Part shown: piece by piece, positions 34,177 to 42,348 of the stretch
How the letters are laid out: each line of letters starts with the position of its first letter
How positions within the stretch are numbered: the first letter of the stretch is position 1
Assembly: GCA_036500145.1 (NCBI GenBank)
Contig: DASYCO010000077.1
Location: forward strand, 102,174-166,173
Direction of reading: 5' to 3'
DNA: 64,000 bases
Source of the DNA: CAMAVH01 sp036500145
GTDB taxonomy: Bacteria; Pseudomonadota; Alphaproteobacteria; SMXQ01
Notes under the pieces: model-generated
Database searches by the model: none
What the model was told of the DNA's origin: nothing
The model's input: the letters and a program-made list of their open reading frames with translations, nothing else
Position numbers and translations under genes: made by a program

Positions 34177-35871
34177 ATGCTCGGCACTTTTCCCCTTGCG
34201 ACCGAGCCGCTGGCCCAGGTGGCGGGCCCGGCCGTCCAGTCGCCGGCCTATGTCGAGCTGCTGGCTTCGCAGAAGCCCGGCATCTACCTGCTCGAAATCG
34301 AAGCCTACAAGGGCGGCGAGGTGGTGCGCTCCGGCGGCCTTGCCGCCCTGGCCGAGATCGCGCTGGCCGACATCCCGCGCGGCGGCGGCGTCAACGTCGG
34401 CCTGATCACCCTGCGCTATGCAGACCGTGACTGGGTCGGCGCGCCCGACGACCCGGCCCAGCCGAACGTCTACTACGAGGGCCGCGTCTCGGTGCCGCTC
34501 GTCATGTCGCGCATCATGCCGATCCTGCCCGAGGAGGAGCGCCGCGTGCAGCGCCAGTTCGGCCTGACCGAGATCATCAACGCCGACGGCGCCCTCGATC
34601 AGATGCAGCGCGGCTACGCCATCGACGGCCGGCGGCTGCGCGTCCTCTTCGGCCCCGTCGGCGGGCGCTACGCCGATTTCTCCGTCATCGCCGACGTCAT
34701 CGCGACTGGCTGGACTGGCGACGAGGCCAAGGCCCAGCTCGGCCTGCGCGACCGCGCCTTCTCGCTCGACCTTCCGCTCCAGACCAACCTCTTCGCCGGC
34801 AGCGGCGGCGCCGAGGGCACGGCGGAGATCCAGGGCAAGCCCAAGCCGCTGGCCTTCGGCATCGCGCCCAACGTGACGCCCGTTCTGATCGACCCGGCTC
34901 ATCTGATCTATCAGGTCCACGACGGCGCCCTGCAGGCCGTCGACGCCGTCTTCGACCGCGGCGCCGAGCTCGTCGCCAGCGGCGTCGACGTCGCCAGCTT
35001 TGCCGCCCTGGTGGCGCAGTCCGTCCCGGCCGGCCAGTTCGCCACGGCCAAGGCCGTCGGCCTGTTCAAGCTCGGCGACATGCCGACAGGCCTGGTCACG
35101 GCCGACGTGCGCGGCGACGTCACCCCGTTCTACGCCGACACGCTCGACACCATCTGCCTGCGCATTCTCAAGGTCCGCGCCGGCCTGCCGGCGCAGTTCC
35201 TCAATCAGGCGAGCTTCGCCGGTCCCGCCGCGCTCGGCGGCGCCCTCGGCATCTATCTGCCGCACACGGAGGCGCCGACCACGGCCCAAGTCGTCGACAG
35301 GCTGATCGGCAGCGTCGGCGGCTGGTGGGGCGCCGCGCGCGACGGCCGCATCCGCGCTGGCCGCCTGTCGGCGCCGGAGAGCCGGGCGCCGACGCTCTTC
35401 CTCGACCAGAATTCCATCCTGTCGCTCGAGCCTGTCGAAGCCCCGGTGCCGCGCTGGCGCCAGCGCGTCAGCTACCGGCCGAACTGGACCGAGCAGCGCG
35501 GCGAGGATCTCGCCGATGTCGTCACCGCGGCGCGACGGCAGTTCCTCACCGAATCCTCGCGCGCCGTGTCGTCGGCCAGCGTGGCGGTCAAGTCTCGCCA
35601 CCTGCAGGCGCTCGACCCCGATCCGCTGGCCTCCCTCTACTACGATGCCGACGACGCGCAGCGGCTTGCCGACTTCCTGCTGGCCCTGCATTCGCCCGAT
35701 CGCCGCATGTTCAACGTCACCGTCAAGCGCATCGGCTACCAGGCCGACTATCAGACCGTCACCCGCATCACCTGGCCGCGCTATGCGCTGCAGAACGGCC
35801 AGAATTTCGCCGTCGTCGGAATCAACGACCAGTCCGACCGCGAAGAAACCATCTTGACGGTCTGGGGCTGA
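34177..35871 (+). CDS. Tail tip protein (distal tail or hub)
   Basis: 564 residues, starts two bases after the tape measure stop. Strand-rich; contains FSVIADVIATGWTGDEAKAQ and IGGVGGWWG-like text (LIGSVGGWWGAARDGRIRAG) typical of tail-hub proteins in rhizobial phages. Likely the baseplate hub. No enzymatic motif seen. Confidence 0.75.
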   Translation: MLGTFPLATEPLAQVAGPAVQSPAYVELLASQKPGIYLLEIEAYKGGEVVRSGGLAALAEIALADIPRGGGVNVGLITLRYADRDWVGAPDDPAQPNVYYEGRVSVPLVMSRIMPILPEEERRVQRQFGLTEIINADGALDQMQRGYAIDGRRLRVLFGPVGGRYADFSVIADVIATGWTGDEAKAQLGLRDRAFSLDLPLQTNLFAGSGGAEGTAEIQGKPKPLAFGIAPNVTPVLIDPAHLIYQVHDGALQAVDAVFDRGAELVASGVDVASFAALVAQSVPAGQFATAKAVGLFKLGDMPTGLVTADVRGDVTPFYADTLDTICLRILKVRAGLPAQFLNQASFAGPAALGGALGIYLPHTEAPTTAQVVDRLIGSVGGWWGAARDGRIRAGRLSAPESRAPTLFLDQNSILSLEPVEAPVPRWRQRVSYRPNWTEQRGEDLADVVTAARRQFLTESSRAVSSASVAVKSRHLQALDPDPLASLYYDADDAQRLADFLLALHSPDRRMFNVTVKRIGYQADYQTVTRITWPRYALQNGQNFAVVGINDQSDREETILTVWG

Positions 35872-35873
35872 CC

Positions 35874-36653
35874 ATGGCGAAGGCGATCTTGAGCTGGCTC
35901 AACCACGTCGACCGGCCGGCCACCGTGCTGACGGCCTCCCAGCAGGCCGGCAGCCTGTCCATCAGCAACGTCGCCGACCCGATCATCGGAAGGCGCTGGC
36001 GCACCACTGACCTGGCGGCTTGGGGCCAGGCCGACTTCGGCGCCGACCTGAGCGTCGGCGTTCTCCTGCTGCGCTTCCCGCGCGACACCGCCTTTCCGCT
36101 CGCCGGCGCCGTCACCCATGCCTTCGACGCCGACGGCGGCACGCCGGGAGCGGGGGCGGCCTTCAGCAGCGGCCCGGTCGCCATCGGCACCGCCGACGGC
36201 TACGGCTATCACGTCTACCTGCCGCCGGCGCCGGTCGTCGCGCGCTACTGGCGCTGGACCTTCGCCGTGTCCGGGGTGGCTTTCGTCGACGTCGGCCGCG
36301 CCTGGGCCGGCGAGGCCTGGACGCCGGCCATCAACATCTCCTACGGCTGGGGCGACGAATGGCAGGATCTGTCGCGCGTCAGCGAATCGGCCCGCTCCGG
36401 CGCCGAGTTCGCCGACGAGATCGCCCGCCGGCGCGTCCTCTCCTTCGGCCTCGACTCGCTGACCGACGCGGACCGGCAGGCCGTGCGCGAGATGCAGCGC
36501 ATCGTCGGCATCTCGAAGCAGATGGTCTTCCTGCGCGATCCGTCGGCCCCGGCGGCCGAATCGATCCTCGGCCGCATGGCGGGCTCGACGCCGATCCTGC
36601 ACCAGTCGCTGCCGATCTTCTCTAAAGCCTTCGTCATCCGGGAGAGCCTGTAA
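35874..36653 (+). CDS. Tail tip protein
   Basis: 259 residues. ISNVADPIIGRRWRTTDLAAW near the N-terminus and SFGLDSLTDADRQAVREMQR near the C-terminus. Probably part of the tail tip complex, by place between hub and fiber. Not assigned to a named family. Confidence 0.65.
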   Translation: MAKAILSWLNHVDRPATVLTASQQAGSLSISNVADPIIGRRWRTTDLAAWGQADFGADLSVGVLLLRFPRDTAFPLAGAVTHAFDADGGTPGAGAAFSSGPVAIGTADGYGYHVYLPPAPVVARYWRWTFAVSGVAFVDVGRAWAGEAWTPAINISYGWGDEWQDLSRVSESARSGAEFADEIARRRVLSFGLDSLTDADRQAVREMQRIVGISKQMVFLRDPSAPAAESILGRMAGSTPILHQSLPIFSKAFVIRESL

Positions 36654-37807
36654 TGCCTAAATTCCTCAACTGCGTGAAGGAAACCTCCGACACGACCGGC
36701 ACGGGGCCGTTTGACTTGAACGGCGCGCCGCAGGGCTTCTTTCCCGTCGGCTCGCAAGCTCAGTCGGGCGATCAGATCTACTACACCGCCGTCGACAACC
36801 CTGACGCGCCGACGATGCGTGAAATTGGCTATGGCACCTTCACCGCGGGCACGCCGGACACGCTGAGCCGCGACGTCGTCGAAGCGTCGACCAACGACAA
36901 CGAGAAGGTGTCCTGGCCGGGCGGCACCTTGACCATCGTCGCGACGGCGACGGCGGGTTCGTTCGGTGGCGCAGGCCCGCTCGACCAGATCTTTGCCAAG
37001 CTGGGCGACGTCAACAGTTTCACCAAGACCCAGAAATGGTCCAAGGGTGCGGACGTGACGCCAGTGGCCGGCGTTCTGACGCTCGGCGACGACGGCAACT
37101 ACTTCGTCCTGCAAGCCGGCGCCGTCACCTCGATCGCGACCAAAGGCGTCGGGACGACGATCAGGCTGCAGGCCGCCGGTGTCTCGCCTCTCACGAATTC
37201 GGCTGGCCTCGTCGTTCCTGGCGGCGATTACGCGACGGTGCCCGGCGACGTCCTCGAATTCACCGAATACGATGCTGGACAATGGCGCTTGACCGGCGGT
37301 CGCGCTGCGATCGGCGGCGCGCTGGGATCGGCGAGGGTCGTCACGGACGCCGTGCAGGCGACGACGAGCGGAGCGACCAAGAGTTTCACGGCGCCGTTCG
37401 CCAACGTCAAGCGCATCACGGTCCTGTTCAACGCCGTTTCCTTGTCTGGGAGTGACCAGCTTCTCGTGCGCATAGGCCCTGCCTCTGGCCTTGCGACATC
37501 CGGCTACGTATCGAGCGCGGAGGCGGTGCAAGGTGGGTCTGCGACATCCAATGCTACCAGCACTGTTGGCTTCGTCATCACAGTCGGCGGCGCCTCGTCC
37601 CGGTCCATCGGCCGCATGGTGCTCGAACGTTTCGGCGGCGATACGTGGATCGAGAGCCACGTCGCGGGTATCGCGACGAATGTCGACGGCTTCGGCGGCG
37701 GCAACGTCACGCTGGGTGGCGACCTCACGCAGCTTCAACTGCTCTCGACAGGCTCCAATACGTTCGATGGCGGCAGCGTCAACGTCGTGTGGGAAACCTG
37801 GCCGTGA
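36653..37807 (+). CDS. Putative tail fiber protein
   Basis: 384 residues, shares one base with the stop before it (TAATG). The N-terminus (VKETSDTTGTGPFDLNGAPQ) is a common tail attachment domain; beyond it, a strand-rich region with GGxG patterns. Likely the distal fiber or shaft. Confidence 0.7.
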   Translation: MPKFLNCVKETSDTTGTGPFDLNGAPQGFFPVGSQAQSGDQIYYTAVDNPDAPTMREIGYGTFTAGTPDTLSRDVVEASTNDNEKVSWPGGTLTIVATATAGSFGGAGPLDQIFAKLGDVNSFTKTQKWSKGADVTPVAGVLTLGDDGNYFVLQAGAVTSIATKGVGTTIRLQAAGVSPLTNSAGLVVPGGDYATVPGDVLEFTEYDAGQWRLTGGRAAIGGALGSARVVTDAVQATTSGATKSFTAPFANVKRITVLFNAVSLSGSDQLLVRIGPASGLATSGYVSSAEAVQGGSATSNATSTVGFVITVGGASSRSIGRMVLERFGGDTWIESHVAGIATNVDGFGGGNVTLGGDLTQLQLLSTGSNTFDGGSVNVVWETWP

Positions 37808-38250
37808 TCGCAATCGCGGCGGTGGCCTTGGCGACCGCGCTTGCAGGTGGCCTCTGGCGACGCTGGCTTGGCGGTTGGCCCGGGCCGGCGCAGCTGTTTG
37901 CCGCATCGCCTCTGCGGCCGCTTTTCTGGGACGGTCTGAAGCCGCGCCGCACAGTCGCCATGGCCGCCGGGGCGCTGCTAACCTGGTCGGGCTGGCTGGC
38001 TTTGTCCTGGCCGTGGGCGGCGGGCCTGACGGCGGCGACGCTGCTGCTCTTCGCGGAGGGCCATCGCTACGACGACTGGACCATCGTGCTGCGGTATCCG
38101 GTCATCGGCGTCGTCTACCCCTTGGCGCGGCGCATCTGGCGCGACGCCTGGAACGATGGGGCCTTTCTCGATGGCTACACCGCCGCCGCCGAGCTCGCCC
38201 TGGGCGCGCTCTACTTCGGCGGCTTCACCTTCATCATGCTTGGTCAGTAA
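37804..38250 (+). CDS. Membrane protein of the tail/lysis border
   Basis: 148 residues from a GTG that overlaps the fiber stop (GTGA). Three to four hydrophobic segments (IAIAAVALATALAGG, LLTWSGWLALSWPWA, LALGALYFGGFTFIML). It could be a holin-like or accessory membrane protein. Family unknown. Confidence 0.55.
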   Translation: MIAIAAVALATALAGGLWRRWLGGWPGPAQLFAASPLRPLFWDGLKPRRTVAMAAGALLTWSGWLALSWPWAAGLTAATLLLFAEGHRYDDWTIVLRYPVIGVVYPLARRIWRDAWNDGAFLDGYTAAAELALGALYFGGFTFIMLGQ

Positions 38251-38275
38251 CGCGCTGCGTGCGGGAGAGAGTTGA

Positions 38276-38599
38276 ATGCCGGAAAGATCGTCTGACCATC
38301 AGCAGCGCCGCCATGAGGAAATGTCGGCGCGCGAGATGGCCATCAAGGCGCTGGTGAGCATCGACGCGCATACTTCCGAATGCAACCGGCGGGACGAGTC
38401 CTTCCAGAAGCGCTACGACCTCGACATGCACGAGATCAAGGACGGCATCGGGGAGCTGCATAGGCGAATTTCCAGCGTAGGCGGCAAGTTCAACGGCCTC
38501 ATCATGTCCGTTGGTGGCGTGCTGATCCTGGGCCTCCTCAGCATCATCGCCTACCTCATCGTCAGCGGCGCGCCCTGGCAGCATGTCGTCGATCCCTGA
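38276..38599 (+). CDS. Hemolysin XhlA-type, possible lysis protein
   Basis: 107 residues: a charged N-terminal helical region (MHEIKDGIGELHRRISS) followed by one transmembrane segment (GLIMSVGGVLILGLLSIIAY) at the C-terminus. This layout fits XhlA-like membrane proteins of phage lysis modules. Confidence 0.6.
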   Translation: MPERSSDHQQRRHEEMSAREMAIKALVSIDAHTSECNRRDESFQKRYDLDMHEIKDGIGELHRRISSVGGKFNGLIMSVGGVLILGLLSIIAYLIVSGAPWQHVVDP

Positions 38600-38630
38600 C
38601 GTTGCCATAGCGAACTACGGATCCCTTATG

Positions 38631-38659
38631 CAGCCGCCTCCGGGCGGCTGTTTCTTTTT
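38631..38659 (+). terminator. Terminator-like hairpin before the endolysin
   Basis: CAGCCGCC / GGCGGCTG stem with a four-base loop, then TTTCTTTTT. It separates the tail genes from the lysis genes. Confidence 0.75.
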
Positions 38660-38671
38660 GGAGTGCATCTG

Positions 38672-39112
38672 ATGGATTTCACCCCGCGCGATCGCGACGT
38701 GCTGGCGCGCACCGTCTATGGCGAAGCCCGCGGCGAGCGCTGGCTGGGCAAGGCCGCCGTCGCCTGGTCCGTGCTGAATCGCGTTGCCATCGACCTGCGC
38801 GGCGACGGCCGTCCCGACTGGTGGGGCGAAGGCATCGCGGCCGTCTGCCTGGCGCCCTGGCAATATTCCGCCTGGAACGAAAACGATCCGAACCGCGAGG
38901 CGCTGCTGCGCGTGACCGTCGCCGACCCGTTCTTTCGCGAGTGCCTAGCGGTCGTCGACGCCGTCCTCGCCGGCGACGAGCCCGACCCGACGGACGGCGC
39001 CACGCACTACAAGGTCACCAAGCTGGCCTGGCCGAAGGACTGGGGGCCGCAGGAACAGGCCATCGTAAAGCCCGTCATCGGCGGCCATTCCTTCTACGTC
39101 ATCAGGAGCTGA
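38672..39112 (+). CDS. Endolysin, SleB-type cell wall hydrolase
   Basis: 146 residues from the ATG at 38672-38674, with TTGGAG eight bases upstream; a GTG nine bases earlier is the weaker choice. Hydrolase_2 core: DVLARTVYGEARGE with the catalytic Glu in YGEARGE, then LNR (VLNRV), and later THYKV and HSFYV. It cleaves peptidoglycan glycan strands to release phage. No signal peptide, so it depends on a holin. Confidence 0.88.
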   Translation: MDFTPRDRDVLARTVYGEARGERWLGKAAVAWSVLNRVAIDLRGDGRPDWWGEGIAAVCLAPWQYSAWNENDPNREALLRVTVADPFFRECLAVVDAVLAGDEPDPTDGATHYKVTKLAWPKDWGPQEQAIVKPVIGGHSFYVIRS

Positions 39113-39114
39113 CC

Positions 39115-39360
39115 ATGCGCGAGCTCTTCAGCCGCATGATCAGCTCCGACGACCGTTCCGCCGACAGCATCGTCTACCTCGGCATCTGGATGGGCCTTGG
39201 CCTGATCCTCATCTCGGCCTGGGACTGCATGGTCAATGGCCGCGAGTTCAACGCCATGAACTTCGGCCTCGGCTGCGGCTCCATCCTCGCCGGCATCGGC
39301 GGCGGCAAGCTGATGCGCGACAGGCTCGGCAAGGCAGATCAACCGGGAGAAGTGCCATGA
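39115..39360 (+). CDS. Holin-like membrane protein
   Basis: 81 residues, starts two bases after the endolysin stop. Two hydrophobic segments (SIVYLGIWMGLGLILISAW and FGLGCGSILAGIGGG). Place between endolysin and spanin genes suits a holin. No named family. Confidence 0.65.
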   Translation: MRELFSRMISSDDRSADSIVYLGIWMGLGLILISAWDCMVNGREFNAMNFGLGCGSILAGIGGGKLMRDRLGKADQPGEVP

Positions 39361-39812
39361 CGGCGGATACGAAAGACGACGTTCAATCTTCGGTACCGGA
39401 TGCGTCCGATGCGCCGCCGGCGAAGAGGAAGAAGGGTATCTATGTCGGCGCGCCAGCATGCTTCGCGTTGGAGCTGGCGTGCCAAGACATCAACCGGGCC
39501 TTCGGCGGCTTCGGCTGCTACCTCGTCGGGTCTGCATTGGAGCGCGCCGACTGGCGAGACATCGATGTGCGCTTCATCATGACCGACGCGGAATTCGACA
39601 AGGAATTCCCCGGCACGCGCGAGCGTGGCATCTGGGAGTTCGATCCGAAATGGTTGCTGATGACGGTGGCCATTTCCGAACGTCTGTCGAAGCTGACCGG
39701 CCTGCCGGTCGATTTCCAGTTTCAGCCTCAGACCCACGCCAACGAACGGCATAAGGGCCGGCGCAATGCGTTGGGGATGATAATCGAGAAGAAGGATACG
39801 GGCGAATGCTGA
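39357..39812 (+). CDS. Nucleotidyltransferase-like protein in the lysis cassette
   Basis: 151 residues. The GS of YLVGSAL, then Asp68 and Asp70 in WRDIDVRF, and Asp119 in LPVDFQF are spaced as in minimal nucleotidyltransferases. No signal peptide or membrane segment. ATGA overlap with the gene before and seven bases with the gene after put it in the lysis operon. Its substrate is unknown; relation to the lysis system is not obvious. Confidence 0.7.
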   Translation: MTADTKDDVQSSVPDASDAPPAKRKKGIYVGAPACFALELACQDINRAFGGFGCYLVGSALERADWRDIDVRFIMTDAEFDKEFPGTRERGIWEFDPKWLLMTVAISERLSKLTGLPVDFQFQPQTHANERHKGRRNALGMIIEKKDTGEC

Positions 39813-40258
39813 CGACCATCTTCAATCTCGTGGGCGGCTGGAAGCAGGCGCTGGCGATTGGCCTGATCGTCGTAGGCATGGGGGGCACGATCCTGGTGCA
39901 GCAGCTGCGCATCGCCAACCTGCGCACAGACGCAGCGGACCTGCGGACGGACGTCGCAAAGCTCAATGGCGACATCGAGGTGCTGAAGCGCGACAAGGCG
40001 CAGGCCGTCGAATCGAATGCCCGCCTCGCGGCTCAGGTGGAAGAATTGACCGAAGCTCGAGACTCCCAGTCCGCCCGCGCAGCGGCTGCCGGCGAGGCAC
40101 TCGCCAAGGCCAAGACCACCATCCAGGCGAACACCGCCGCCATCCTGAAAGAGGCCCATCATGACGCCGCGCCCGCCGATGACGCTCCTGTTCCTCCTGG
40201 CATGCGCGCCGCTCTTCGCGGCCTGCGCGAGCGATACGGGTCTGCGCACGATCACTGA
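39806..40258 (+). CDS. Inner-membrane spanin (Rz-like)
   Basis: 150 residues. One N-terminal transmembrane segment (ALAIGLIVVGMGGTIL) then a long periplasmic coiled coil (LRTDAADLRTDVAKLNGD). With the outer-membrane spanin it bridges the periplasm and fuses the membranes at lysis. Confidence 0.85.
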   Translation: MLTTIFNLVGGWKQALAIGLIVVGMGGTILVQQLRIANLRTDAADLRTDVAKLNGDIEVLKRDKAQAVESNARLAAQVEELTEARDSQSARAAAAGEALAKAKTTIQANTAAILKEAHHDAAPADDAPVPPGMRAALRGLRERYGSAHDH

Positions 40259-40463
40259 GGTGCGCGTCGAGAAGGTTGCCGTGCCCGCCGAGCAGCTGCG
40301 GCCCTGCCAGCGGTCGGGGCCCGGCATGCCGGATCCGGACACGGCGGCCCTGAGCGACGTGACCGGCTTCCTGCCGGTCCTCGTCGGCCGCCTCGAGGCC
40401 TGCGCCGACCAGGTCGACGCGGTCCGCACGACCCTCGGCGCCAGCGCGCCGCCGGCGCCGTGA
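40161..40463 (+). CDS. Outer-membrane spanin lipoprotein (Rz1-like)
   Basis: 100 residues, starts inside the Rz-like gene in another frame and overlaps it by 98 bases. Lipoprotein signal with lipobox LFAAC (Cys22); the mature part is proline-rich (PGMPDPD, ASAPPAP). Nested Rz/Rz1 genes are the classical arrangement. Confidence 0.85.
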   Translation: MTPRPPMTLLFLLACAPLFAACASDTGLRTITEVRVEKVAVPAEQLRPCQRSGPGMPDPDTAALSDVTGFLPVLVGRLEACADQVDAVRTTLGASAPPAP

Positions 40464-40503
40464 CCGTCAGACTTCATCCACAACACCTGCAACGGAGATA
40501 CCG

Positions 40504-40779
40504 ATGACCGCCCACGACGACTTCCGCGCGAATTTTTCCGGCCTCGATTCGCCGCCGACCAAGGGCCACCTTGTGGTCCCGAGCGACGACGAGGATCTGC
40601 CCTTCGTCTGCCGTGCCCTCTGGATCAACGGCGACGGCGTCGTGGTCGCCATCCTCAAGGACGACACCGACGACGTGGCGCTGTCCTACAACGTCTTCGC
40701 CGGCACCTACCTGGTGGGTCGCTTCCGCCGCGTCCTGGAAACCGGCACGACGTCGACCGCCCTCAACGCGGTGCGCTGA
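40504..40779 (+). CDS. Spike base protein (RCAP_Rcc01079-like)
   Basis: 91 residues. The pattern of a small beta protein with PFVCRALWINGDG, then FAGTYLVGRFRRVLETGTTS fits the spike-base family first named in Rhodobacter gene transfer agents. It likely links receptor-binding proteins to the tail tip. Here it lies after the spanins rather than with the tail genes. Confidence 0.75.
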   Translation: MTAHDDFRANFSGLDSPPTKGHLVVPSDDEDLPFVCRALWINGDGVVVAILKDDTDDVALSYNVFAGTYLVGRFRRVLETGTTSTALNAVR

Positions 40780-40780
40780 G

Positions 40781-41545
40781 ATGCTGGGCCTCGGCTTGAG
40801 CCTGACGCGCCCCGGCCGGGGCCGTTCGGCCATCTCCACTCCGGAGGGCATCTTCGGCGTCGAGAACGTGGTCGTCATGCTGCGCACCGACGATCCGGCA
40901 AACCGGGCAGTCGCTGACAGCTTGATCACGTCCTTGACGAACACGGGCGCCAGCGGCGGCCTCTGCGCGAACGACAATCCGGCCAATCAGCCGGCCTTCG
41001 TCGTGGGCGGCGGGCCGCGCGGCCGCGACATCGCCAGATCCCTCGGCACGGGCAACGTCCGCTACCTGGCGCTGCCGGCCGGCAACCCGAGCCAGGGGCA
41101 GCCGCTGATCCAGTACGCCATTTACAAGCCAGCCTCCGGGACGACGGACAAGACGCGCTCGCTCACCGCCTCGCTCGGCGGCATGACAGGCATCCGTCTC
41201 GGCTACGACGGCAGCGGCCAGTGCATTTCCAGCGTCTACGCCGGAGGCGCGGCCGATACGGAGGTGGCGCTGGGGGCCGCCCTCGACAGCTGGCTCTGCA
41301 CCATCCACTTCGTCGACGGCTCGAATTCATGGAGCATCCTCAACGCGGACGAGAAGCATCTCGCCGGCGGAGACGTGGGCGAGAATTCCTTCCAGCAAGG
41401 CTGCCTGTTCCAGGGCGGCGGCTTCACCCTGGACACGCAGTACGTCGGCGACTTTCTGGAATATGGAATCATCGCCGTAGCCGACCCCACGGACGACCAG
41501 GTCGCCAAGCTGGTGGCCTATGCAAACAGCCGGCGAGGAGCCTGA
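40781..41545 (+). CDS. Putative tail spike / receptor-binding protein
   Basis: 254 residues, starts one base after the spike-base stop. Strand-rich sequence without hydrolase motifs (TGIRLGYDGSGQCISSVYAG, SWLCTIHFVDGSNSWSIL). Position next to a spike-base protein suggests receptor binding. Confidence 0.6.
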   Translation: MLGLGLSLTRPGRGRSAISTPEGIFGVENVVVMLRTDDPANRAVADSLITSLTNTGASGGLCANDNPANQPAFVVGGGPRGRDIARSLGTGNVRYLALPAGNPSQGQPLIQYAIYKPASGTTDKTRSLTASLGGMTGIRLGYDGSGQCISSVYAGGAADTEVALGAALDSWLCTIHFVDGSNSWSILNADEKHLAGGDVGENSFQQGCLFQGGGFTLDTQYVGDFLEYGIIAVADPTDDQVAKLVAYANSRRGA

Positions 41546-41547
41546 CC

Positions 41548-41748
41548 ATGCGGCATCTCTATGAATTGACCGGCCCGGGACTTGCGCCGCTGCAGTTCTT
41601 CCGTGACGCGGACCCGGATGATTCGCAGCAATATCTCGCAGACTGGACGGCGGCGCGGGCCGCCTTCGTGACGACCGGCGCCGTCAACAACCGCTATCTC
41701 GGCAGCGGTTTCTTTCACGCGATCGCCCTGGCGGACGAATCCAGCTGA
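41548..41748 (+). CDS. Small protein after the putative spike
   Basis: 66 residues, two bases after the preceding stop. No motif (MRHLYELTGPGLAPLQFFRD). It may be a chaperone or cap of the spike; the last late gene. Confidence 0.55.
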   Translation: MRHLYELTGPGLAPLQFFRDADPDDSQQYLADWTAARAAFVTTGAVNNRYLGSGFFHAIALADESS

Positions 41749-41813
41749 TCCTCTCCAACAAAGAGCCAGCTAGCTAGCCCGCAAACCCGCTGCCTGCCTG
41801 GACTTCCGGCGAT

Positions 41814-41828
41814 GTTCTTGCAATGTTC
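41814..41828 (+). promoter_or_regulatory. SOS (LexA) box, alphaproteobacterial type
   Basis: GTTCTTGCAATGTTC fits GTTC-N7-GTTC exactly. It stands 57 bases upstream of umuD, so LexA of the host would control this polymerase. Confidence 0.85.
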
Positions 41829-41885
41829 TTATTCATTCCGGTATGAATTACCGCCCCTGATCTGCCATTTCGCGGCGAGGCGGCG

Positions 41886-42344
41886 ATGCAAATCCTTCAA
41901 GTCACTGAAAACCCGACCAAAACACCGCTGATCCTCTATGCGTCGCGGGTGCGCGCCGGCTTCCCTTCGCCGGCCGAGGATTACGTCGAGGGCCAGCTCG
42001 ACCTCAACGAGCACCTGATCGCGCGTCCTGCTGCCACCTTCCTGATCCGGGTGGTGGGGGACTCGATGATCGAAGCTGGCATTTTCCCCAATGACCTCCT
42101 CGTCGTCGACCGGAGCCTCCCGCCGGTCCACGACAGCATCGTGGTGGCTGTCGTCGACGGCGAGCTCACGGTGAAGCGCCTGTTCGACCGCTTCGGCCAG
42201 TTGCGGCTCGAGGCGGCCAACCCGGCTTATCCGGCGATCCAGATCAGCGGCGACATGGAGCTGTGGTGCTGGGGCGTCGTCACCTCCAGCATCCACGAAT
42301 TTACCCGCGCGGGTAAGCCGCCGCGCCGCAAGCCCGGCCGGTAA
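41886..42344 (+). CDS. umuD: UmuD, SOS-processed mutagenesis protein
   Basis: 152 residues. S24 domain with the same numbering as E. coli UmuD: Ala24-Gly25 cleavage site (VRAGF), Ser60 (VGDSM) and Lys97 (ELTVKRL). RecA-stimulated self-cleavage gives UmuD', the active partner of UmuC. SOS box upstream, umuC four bases downstream. Confidence 0.95.
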   Translation: MQILQVTENPTKTPLILYASRVRAGFPSPAEDYVEGQLDLNEHLIARPAATFLIRVVGDSMIEAGIFPNDLLVVDRSLPPVHDSIVVAVVDGELTVKRLFDRFGQLRLEAANPAYPAIQISGDMELWCWGVVTSSIHEFTRAGKPPRRKPGR

Positions 42345-42348
42345 GGCC

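Noticed and set aside
28335..35691. Long minus-strand frames opposite the tail genes
   Set aside because: Composition typical of antisense of high-GC codons; the plus frames have clear family motifs.
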